NCBI GenBank assembly: GCA_946480545.1 | Contig: CAMLKY010000037.1 | Coordinates: 1 to 10,029, forward strand | Length of the DNA: 10,029 bases | Direction of reading: 5' to 3' | DNA from: an uncultured Acidobacteriota bacterium | GTDB lineage: Bacteria > Acidobacteriota > Blastocatellia > Pyrinomonadales > Pyrinomonadaceae | Shown: positions 6,513 through 10,029 of the stretch, piece after piece | Layout: the number at the start of each line of letters is the position of its first letter | How positions within the stretch are numbered: the first letter of the stretch is position 1 | Made by a program: the position numbers and the translations under genes | The notes under the pieces: generated by a model | What the model was told of the DNA's origin: nothing | Databases searched by the model: none | What the model saw: the letters and a program-made list of their open reading frames with translations, nothing else

Positions 6513-7324
6513 CCCGCGTGCACGGATTTGCATCCTTCAACCTTGAGCTTATCGAAGCATCGACACGGATATTGCCGATGCCGTCACCAGCCGCGCTCCA
6601 TGGTCGAGGTGTCTTCACGACGCTCGCGATCTATGATTCGAGACCGTTTCTTTGGGAAAGACACTGGAGCAGGCTGACCGATCATGCAGGCCGGGTCGGA
6701 CTCGACATATCAACGTATGCTGAGACCGACGTTCGATCGGCGCTCGATGAAGTTATCAGGCGAAACGACGTCGCGGACGGACGTGCACGCATCACGGTCG
6801 TAGATGAACGAAGCTCGCCGATGTGGATGTATCGATCACAGCGCGACACAAGCCTGGCGATCATGACCGCCGACGCACGGCAGCCGATCTCGAAGCCCGC
6901 ACTCGCCGTATCGAAATATCCCATCAATGAGACGTCCCCGCTTACCGGTATCAAGACGTGTAACTACCTTGAAAACTTCCTGGTGCTGGATGAGGCTCGG
7001 GGCGACGGTTTCGATGAGGCGGTTCGCCTCAATCATCGCGGCGAGGTCACGTCCGGATGCATGGCGAACATCTTTTGGGTCAGTAACGAAAGGCTTTTTA
7101 CGCCGCCGCTTTCGACGGGTTGTCTTTCGGGAACGACGCGCGAATTTGTGCTTGGAAGTCTGGAGTGCGAAGAACGGGCCGGTTCGGTCGAAGATCTGCG
7201 AACGGCTGATGCGATCTTTTTGACATCCGCCGGTTTGGGTGTCGTACAAGTGGCCCGGTTTGAGGACCGTGACCTTAGGATGACGTCGCATCCGATCACC
7301 GGTCTGCTACCCCGCAGGCGCTAA
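6509..7324 (+). CDS. Class IV (fold-type IV) PLP-dependent aminotransferase-like protein
   Basis: This 271-residue protein belongs to the family of branched-chain aminotransferases, D-amino acid aminotransferases and aminodeoxychorismate lyase. It starts at GTG 6509, which overlaps the previous stop as GTGA. The family start is at about 18-56 (STRILPMPSPAALHGRGVFTT, FLWERHWSRL). The Schiff-base lysine is Lys149 (SPLTGIKTCNYLENFL). The cofactor-loop motif reads GEVTSGCMANIFW (178-190); in D-amino acid aminotransferase and PabC the residue at Ser182 is Glu, which binds the pyridine nitrogen of PLP. The C-terminal phosphate-binding region is TGCLSGTTREFV. The changed residue suggests altered chemistry or a diverged subfamily. 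It could be an aminodeoxychorismate lyase or an amino acid aminotransferase; no folate or branched-chain genes are adjacent. It ends at the terminator hairpin. Confidence 0.85.
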   Translation: MTRVHGFASFNLELIEASTRILPMPSPAALHGRGVFTTLAIYDSRPFLWERHWSRLTDHAGRVGLDISTYAETDVRSALDEVIRRNDVADGRARITVVDERSSPMWMYRSQRDTSLAIMTADARQPISKPALAVSKYPINETSPLTGIKTCNYLENFLVLDEARGDGFDEAVRLNHRGEVTSGCMANIFWVSNERLFTPPLSTGCLSGTTREFVLGSLECEERAGSVEDLRTADAIFLTSAGLGVVQVARFEDRDLRMTSHPITGLLPRRR

Positions 7325-7327
7325 AAA

Positions 7328-7371
7328 ACACGAAGCCTCGAACGTCAGTCCGCCGGCTTCGTGTAATTTTT
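7328..7371. terminator. Bidirectional intrinsic terminator
   Basis: ACACGAAGCC (7328-7337) and GGCTTCGTGT (7355-7364) form a perfect 10-bp stem with a 17-nt loop. AATTTTT follows on the plus strand, and on the other side an A-run (7323-7328) gives TTTTTT on the minus strand. It begins within a few bases of the aminotransferase stop and lies 13 bp after the stop of the 61-aa gene. It therefore ends both converging operons. Confidence 0.88.
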
Positions 7372-7383
7372 CCTAAGCCACCG

Positions 7384-7569
7384 TCAGGCCGCGGTCTCGA
7401 AAAGCGCGAGGATCTGTTTGCCTTCGTTCGAGCGGGGATCGATGGTACGAATGTGCCGCGGTCCCTGCATTTCCCAAATCGCTGTCACTACCCCGTCCTT
7501 CTCGACGGCCTGGTAATGAACATCCTCAGTATCGGCCTGCTCAGCTGCTTTTGCTGCTTCCTCTGACAT
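7384..7569 (-). CDS. Small acidic protein, last gene of the TITIAE peptide operon (61 aa)
   Basis: I do not recognise this 61-residue protein. It has an Ala/Glu-rich N-terminus (MSEEAAKAAEQADTED), then a central segment EKDGVVTAIWEMQG, then RTIDPRSNEGKQILALFE. It is acidic, has no Cys, and shows no signal peptide or membrane segment. GGAG lies 7 nt before ATG 7569. It is the third gene of a compact minus-strand operon, 27 bp after the 47-aa peptide gene, and the terminator follows 13 bp after its TGA. It lacks the TITIAE hexapeptide; the nearest thing is VTAIWE, a weak likeness. It might be a degenerate peptide of the same set, an accessory or immunity protein, or an unrelated small gene. Existence is well supported by the ribosome binding site, operon position and terminator; function is unknown. 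Confidence 0.75.
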   Translation of the reverse strand: MSEEAAKAAEQADTEDVHYQAVEKDGVVTAIWEMQGPRHIRTIDPRSNEGKQILALFETAA

Positions 7570-7596
7570 TAAAACTCCGCTCCTTGAAATCTGAAA

Positions 7597-7740
7597 CTAC
7601 TTACCGCCTTCTTTTTCGGCGATGGTGATCGTGGGCTTGGCGTCTCCCTGCTCGGTCGTGCCGCCCTGCTTTTCTGCAATTGTGATGGTCGGCTTTGCTT
7701 CGCCTTCCTGCGTCGTTGTGTCGTCTGTTTCTTCCTGCAT
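7597..7740 (-). CDS. 47-aa acidic peptide with two near-identical 16-residue TITIAE repeats
   Basis: This short gene reads ATG 7740 to TAG 7597. GGAGG lies five nt before the ATG. The N-terminus MQEETDDTTTQ is acidic and Thr-rich. Two repeats follow, residues 12-27 (EGEAKPTITIAEKQGG) and 31-46 (QGDAKPTITIAEKEGG), joined by TTE and ended by one Lys. Only three residues differ between repeats, all conservatively, yet nine of the thirteen identical positions use different codons. The protein sequence is therefore under selection and the repeat is not a fresh duplication. There is no Cys, signal peptide or membrane segment; net charge is about -6. Its neighbour 13 bp upstream shares TITIAE twice. 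A repeated-core precursor peptide is plausible, with each Gly-Gly as a possible processing point, but no modifying enzyme is in view. I know no named family for it. Confidence 0.85.
   Translation of the reverse strand: MQEETDDTTTQEGEAKPTITIAEKQGGTTEQGDAKPTITIAEKEGGK
7603..7707 (-). repeat. Two in-frame 48-bp coding repeats, highly diverged at synonymous sites
   Basis: Unit 1 is 7660-7707 and unit 2 is 7603-7650, separated by 9 bp. The protein units share 13 of 16 residues. Codons at the shared residues are mostly different: Ala GCA/GCC twice, Pro CCG/CCC, Thr ACC/ACG and ACA/ACC, Ile ATT/ATC, Lys AAG/AAA, Gly GGC/GGA and GGC/GGT. This marks an old duplication held by protein-level selection. 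Confidence 0.88.
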
Positions 7741-7753
7741 TTTTTCCTCCGTT

Positions 7754-7924
7754 CTATTCAGCGATCGTGATCGTTAATATGTACTTCCCATTCTGTAGGA
7801 CAAAAGTGTTCGGGTCGTCGCCCGGATCGCCGCTCGTCGGACCGCTTGGATCACTCAACTCCGCAATGGTGATAGTAACTCTTTTACCGTCTTCAGCCGG
7901 TATCTTGGCATCTGTCTCGGGCAT
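7754..7924 (-). CDS. 56-aa acidic peptide with two TITIAE motifs, first gene of the peptide operon
   Basis: This gene runs from ATG 7924 to TAG 7754, with GGAGG eight nt before the ATG and a near-consensus promoter further upstream. Residues 13-23 read GKRVTITIAEL. A Pro/Gly/Asp-rich linker follows (about 24-39, SDPSGPTSGDPGDDPN). The C-terminus is NGKYILTITIAE, so the second TITIAE (51-56) ends exactly at the stop codon. Both motifs follow a Gly-Lys pair. The two copies are encoded differently (ACT ATC ACC ATT GCG GAG against ACG ATC ACG ATC GCT GAA). There is no Cys, signal peptide or transmembrane segment; net charge is about -6. It is transcribed with the 47-aa repeat peptide 13 bp downstream. 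It may be a second precursor or structural partner using the same core. The family is not known to me. Confidence 0.83.
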   Translation of the reverse strand: MPETDAKIPAEDGKRVTITIAELSDPSGPTSGDPGDDPNTFVLQNGKYILTITIAE

Positions 7925-7976
7925 AGGGGTAACCTCCGTTGGGCACTTAGACTGGATAAATCGTAAGCAAGGCTCG

Positions 7977-8005
7977 ATTCTACACGCGCTCCGGATTGTT
8001 GTCGA
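7977..8005 (-). promoter_or_regulatory. Promoter of the TITIAE peptide operon
   Basis: On the minus strand TCGACA (8005-8000) and TAGAAT (7982-7977) are separated by exactly 17 bp, one mismatch each from the sigma-70 consensus. Transcription would start near 7970, giving a leader of about 46 nt with GGAGG before ATG 7924. The strong -35/-10 pair and long leader contrast with the leaderless-looking promoters of other genes here. Confidence 0.6.
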
Positions 8006-8148
8006 GCTTTTCGTTATTCCGACTCAAACTTTGCGGCCAGCGTCTTTGCGAGAGGAAATGAGGGTGTTCCCGCACAGCCGCCGAGCCACAAAGAAGAATC
8101 GCATCAATGCCCCGCGTTGTTCACTCTCCACGTGGCTATTCCTTATTT
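8006..8148. other. Gene-free gap with degenerate CGCAAAGACGC-type tract
   Basis: Between the serine-hydrolase stop and the peptide promoter I find no credible gene. On the minus strand CGCAAAGACGCTGGCCGCAAAG is a degenerate direct repeat, and CACAAAG-like words occur nearby. A 26-codon minus-strand frame exists here, but it has no ribosome binding site. No terminator hairpin is evident after the hydrolase. Confidence 0.35.
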
Positions 8149-9684
8149 TTACTTGACCCGTCTCGGCGTCAGTTCGTAGAACCAGAAATCGTTGTTCGGC
8201 TGATCGATCTTCAATTCGTCCGTTTTGCCATCGCGATCCAAAGTAAAGCTAACGAAACCACGCGGAAAGTTGTACGACACGGATGGACGCCAGCGGATCT
8301 CGAAGGTGTCGTAATGCCAGTGCTCGAGATCGGCGACAAAGTTCGGCGAATGCTCAAATCGCATGACGAGCTTCCCGCCCTCTTCGGTGATCGTGATCCC
8401 GCCGTAAAGTTTGTCGGCATATCTTCCGGTATAGCCGCTCAGGGGCAGCGACGGCCGCGTGTTCGAGGCGCGTGCGGCATCCTGCTTTCGACGTTCTTCT
8501 TCGGCTGCGGCCTTGTTTCTTTTTACTGTCTCGACCGCTTCCGCGTTCCAGTCGCGCGCCGGTGCGTTCACGATCACGTCGCGGATCTTGTTCATCATCA
8601 CGGCAAACCCCGGGGCCTCGCTGTTCGTCAGGACCACAAAGCCGGCATTCTCCTCGGGAATCAGGACGGTGTACGAGAGCATTCCGTCGAGACCGCCGCT
8701 GTGGTTGATGATCTTTCGGCCATGATAATCGTAGACGAACCATCCCATTGCGACGCCGCTGAAATGCCGGGTCGGGTTTGATCTGGACGCGCCTTCCGAG
8801 ATCTGCTGGGCAAGATAAGGTTGGTGCATCGCCCACGCCTGCTGCTCGCTGAAGATCTGCTTGCCTTCGAACTTGCCCTTGGCGAGCTGCGTCCGGATCC
8901 ACTTCGACAGGTCTGAGACTGAGGAGTTGAGTGCGACCGCGCCGTAGCCGCCGTTAACATTTCCGTGCGGAAGCGGCCGCAACTTCCCACCCGATTCGTT
9001 ATGGGGGATCGCCGCATTGTCGCCAAGATCGCCGAAGCCGCATGTCGTACGATTCATCCCGAGCGGCGTCAGTATCCGCTCACGCATGAACGAACACCAT
9101 GGTTTGCCGGAGACCTTCTCGATGATCTTGCCGGCCGCGATAAACATCAGGTTCTGGTAACCGTATCGCGTGCGAAAACTCGAGACCGGCTTGAGATAGC
9201 GGACACGCGACAGGATGTCGTCCGCGGTGAAGGTCGTCTCGTACCAGAGAAGGTCGCCACTGAACGTGTCGAGCCCGACGCGGTGCGTCACGAGGTCGCG
9301 GACCGTCAACTCACTAGTCACCCACGGGTCGTACATCTCGAAATCAGGCAGGTACTTCGAGACCTTGTCTTCCCAGGCGACCTTCTTTTCGTCGACGAGA
9401 ATTGCAAGACCCGCAGTTGTGAAGGCCTTCGAGTTCGACGCGATAGCGAACAGCGTGTTCTCATCGACAGGCGCGTTCTTCCCAAGCTCGCGCGTTCCGT
9501 AGCCCTTCGCCAGAACGACCTTGTCGTCTTTTACGACCGCGATCGCCATGCCGGGTCCACCGTGTGTTGTGAGGACGGCGCTGGCGTACGCGTCGATCGC
9601 TTTTACCTTTTCCTCAATGGTCTGCGAGGAAACAACGAATTGAAATACAAGGATAAGTGCAAACAGTGCGGCTGTTTTTTTCAT
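8149..9684 (-). CDS. Secreted serine hydrolase, class C beta-lactamase / S12 family, with C-terminal DUF3471-like domain
   Basis: This 511-residue enzyme has an N-terminal signal peptide (MKKTAALFALILVFQFVVSSQ, cleavage near 20-22) and should act in the periplasm or outside. The penicillin-binding fold spans about 27-385. The SxxK motif is Ser83-Asn-Ser-Lys86, the second motif is Tyr176-Gln-Asn178 (YGYQN), and HSG at 328-330 (INHSGGLDG) stands for the KTG box. A charged linker (about 390-410, NKAAAEEERRKQDAAR) leads to a beta-rich domain (about 412-505, starting LSGYTGRYADKLYGG) like DUF3471. Family members include esterases, D-aminopeptidases and true AmpC; this one resembles the non-lactamase serine hydrolases. 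It lies upstream of the peptide operon on the same strand, but 224 bp and a separate promoter intervene. There is no Shine-Dalgarno; TATATA lies six nt before the ATG. Confidence 0.92.
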   Translation of the reverse strand: MKKTAALFALILVFQFVVSSQTIEEKVKAIDAYASAVLTTHGGPGMAIAVVKDDKVVLAKGYGTRELGKNAPVDENTLFAIASNSKAFTTAGLAILVDEKKVAWEDKVSKYLPDFEMYDPWVTSELTVRDLVTHRVGLDTFSGDLLWYETTFTADDILSRVRYLKPVSSFRTRYGYQNLMFIAAGKIIEKVSGKPWCSFMRERILTPLGMNRTTCGFGDLGDNAAIPHNESGGKLRPLPHGNVNGGYGAVALNSSVSDLSKWIRTQLAKGKFEGKQIFSEQQAWAMHQPYLAQQISEGASRSNPTRHFSGVAMGWFVYDYHGRKIINHSGGLDGMLSYTVLIPEENAGFVVLTNSEAPGFAVMMNKIRDVIVNAPARDWNAEAVETVKRNKAAAEEERRKQDAARASNTRPSLPLSGYTGRYADKLYGGITITEEGGKLVMRFEHSPNFVADLEHWHYDTFEIRWRPSVSYNFPRGFVSFTLDRDGKTDELKIDQPNNDFWFYELTPRRVK

Positions 9685-9690
9685 ACGTTT

Positions 9691-9696
9691 TATATA
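9691..9696 (-). promoter_or_regulatory. Candidate -10 box of a leaderless serine-hydrolase promoter
   Basis: TATATA ends 6 nt before ATG 9684, which places the predicted start point on the A of the ATG itself. No Shine-Dalgarno is present between box and codon. No strong -35 is seen, and AT-rich sequence here makes chance matches easier. Confidence 0.33.
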
Positions 9697-9717
9697 CGGA
9701 AACTCTACGGGAAAAGA

Positions 9718-10029
9718 TTAGGGAGTCCGGACCTTGAACAATCGCCATTCGCCTTCCACACCCGCGAAGGAGTAAACCCCCGATTCCTCAAAATTGAGAC
9801 CAGATCCGGCGACGAGATCTTTGACGGTTCGCGAGACCAGAATGCTTCCATCCCGAGACTCACTGGTTATCTGGCGAGCGAGATCGACCGCGACTCCGCC
9901 GTACGAGCCCCCGACGACATCGCATTCACCTGTGTGAAGCCCGGCCTTTACATCGACGTTGTGGCGTTTCGCAGCGGCGTTTATTGCGACGGCGCATCTG
10001 ATTGCGCGTGCGGGCCCATCGAACGCCGC
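9718..10029 (-). CDS. Class III adenylate/guanylate cyclase domain, C-terminal part, cut by right edge
   Basis: The last 103 residues of a protein that continues beyond the window, ending at TAA 9718-9720. The sequence contains AINAAAKRHNVDVKAGLHTGECDVVGG, GGVAVDLARQI and DGSILVSRTVKDLVAGSG, then GVEGEWRLFKV. These are the second half of a class III nucleotidyl cyclase domain (PF00211), of the subtype often fused to sensor or hydrolase domains in bacteria. The transition-state Asn/Arg region, usually VNxAAR, reads VDLARQ, so Asn is Asp and Arg is displaced or Gln. The metal-binding residues would lie off the edge. It ends 33 bp upstream of the serine hydrolase on the same strand. The N-terminal architecture cannot be seen. 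Confidence 0.85.
   Translation of the reverse strand, partial: AAFDGPARAIRCAVAINAAAKRHNVDVKAGLHTGECDVVGGSYGGVAVDLARQITSESRDGSILVSRTVKDLVAGSGLNFEESGVYSFAGVEGEWRLFKVRTP

Noticed and set aside
7597..7924. CRISPR or tandem DNA repeat explanation for the repeated segment
   Set aside because: The repeats are conserved as protein, not as DNA; copies differ at most synonymous sites, and spacing and length do not fit a CRISPR array.
8018..8105. 26-codon minus-strand frame (MRFFFVARRL...) upstream of the peptide operon
   Set aside because: No Shine-Dalgarno, no motif shared with the peptide genes, lies inside a degenerate intergenic tract and upstream of the mapped promoter candidate.
7695..8156. 153-aa plus-strand open frame across the peptide operon
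   Set aside because: It is antisense to two peptide genes with synonymous-site conservation, strong Shine-Dalgarno sites and a promoter, all on the minus strand.
8107..8781. 224-aa plus-strand open frame
   Set aside because: Antisense shadow of the serine hydrolase C-terminal half; no ribosome binding site or recognisable domain.

Overview
The window reads as a GC-rich chromosome segment from a free-living Gram-negative-type bacterium. Protein flavour (DUF3471-type serine hydrolase, class III cyclase of the 'GLHTGECDVVGG' type, anchored alpha/beta hydrolase) and CGCAGAGA / CACACGAAA / CGCAAAGACGC-like degenerate intergenic tracts suggest Acidobacteriota, perhaps Blastocatellia. This placement is by impression, not by a search. 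There are no rRNA, tRNA, CRISPR, phage or transposase genes, and coding density is high.

Layout. Positions 1-3731 are all on the minus strand: a pirin cut by the left edge (1-588), a class I O-methyltransferase (719-1354), a NarL-type response regulator with a degenerate receiver (1442-2065), a stand-alone alanyl-tRNA synthetase catalytic core (2210-3034) and recX (3195-3731). A 55-bp divergent gap separates recX from a plus-strand run: esterase (3787-4569), truB (4603-5496), membrane-anchored alpha/beta hydrolase (5511-6512) and class IV aminotransferase (6509-7324). A bidirectional hairpin terminator (7328-7371) closes this run and the converging minus-strand operon. That operon encodes three tiny acidic proteins: 56 aa (7754-7924), 47 aa (7597-7740) and 61 aa (7384-7569). 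Further right, on the minus strand, lie a secreted class C beta-lactamase-family hydrolase (8149-9684) and the C-terminus of a class III cyclase (9718-10029).

Main point of interest. Two of the tiny genes contain four copies of the hexapeptide TITIAE. No two copies use the same codons, and the four Ala codons are all different, so the peptide rather than the DNA is conserved. The operon has its own near-consensus promoter, strong Shine-Dalgarno sites and a terminator. It looks like an expressed multi-core peptide system, possibly a ribosomally made and modified peptide (RiPP), but no obvious modifying enzyme lies in the window.

Other points. The alaS copy stops after class II motif 3, and an imperfect inverted repeat begins just past its stop. 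The response regulator lacks the phospho-acceptor Asp, the acidic pair and the conserved Thr. The class IV aminotransferase has Ser where the family has its PLP-binding Glu. Several genes (recX, alaS, truB, the alpha/beta hydrolase and the serine hydrolase) have a -10-like box only 6-11 nt before the ATG and no Shine-Dalgarno, which suggests leaderless transcripts. The pirin and the peptide genes instead have strong Shine-Dalgarno sites.
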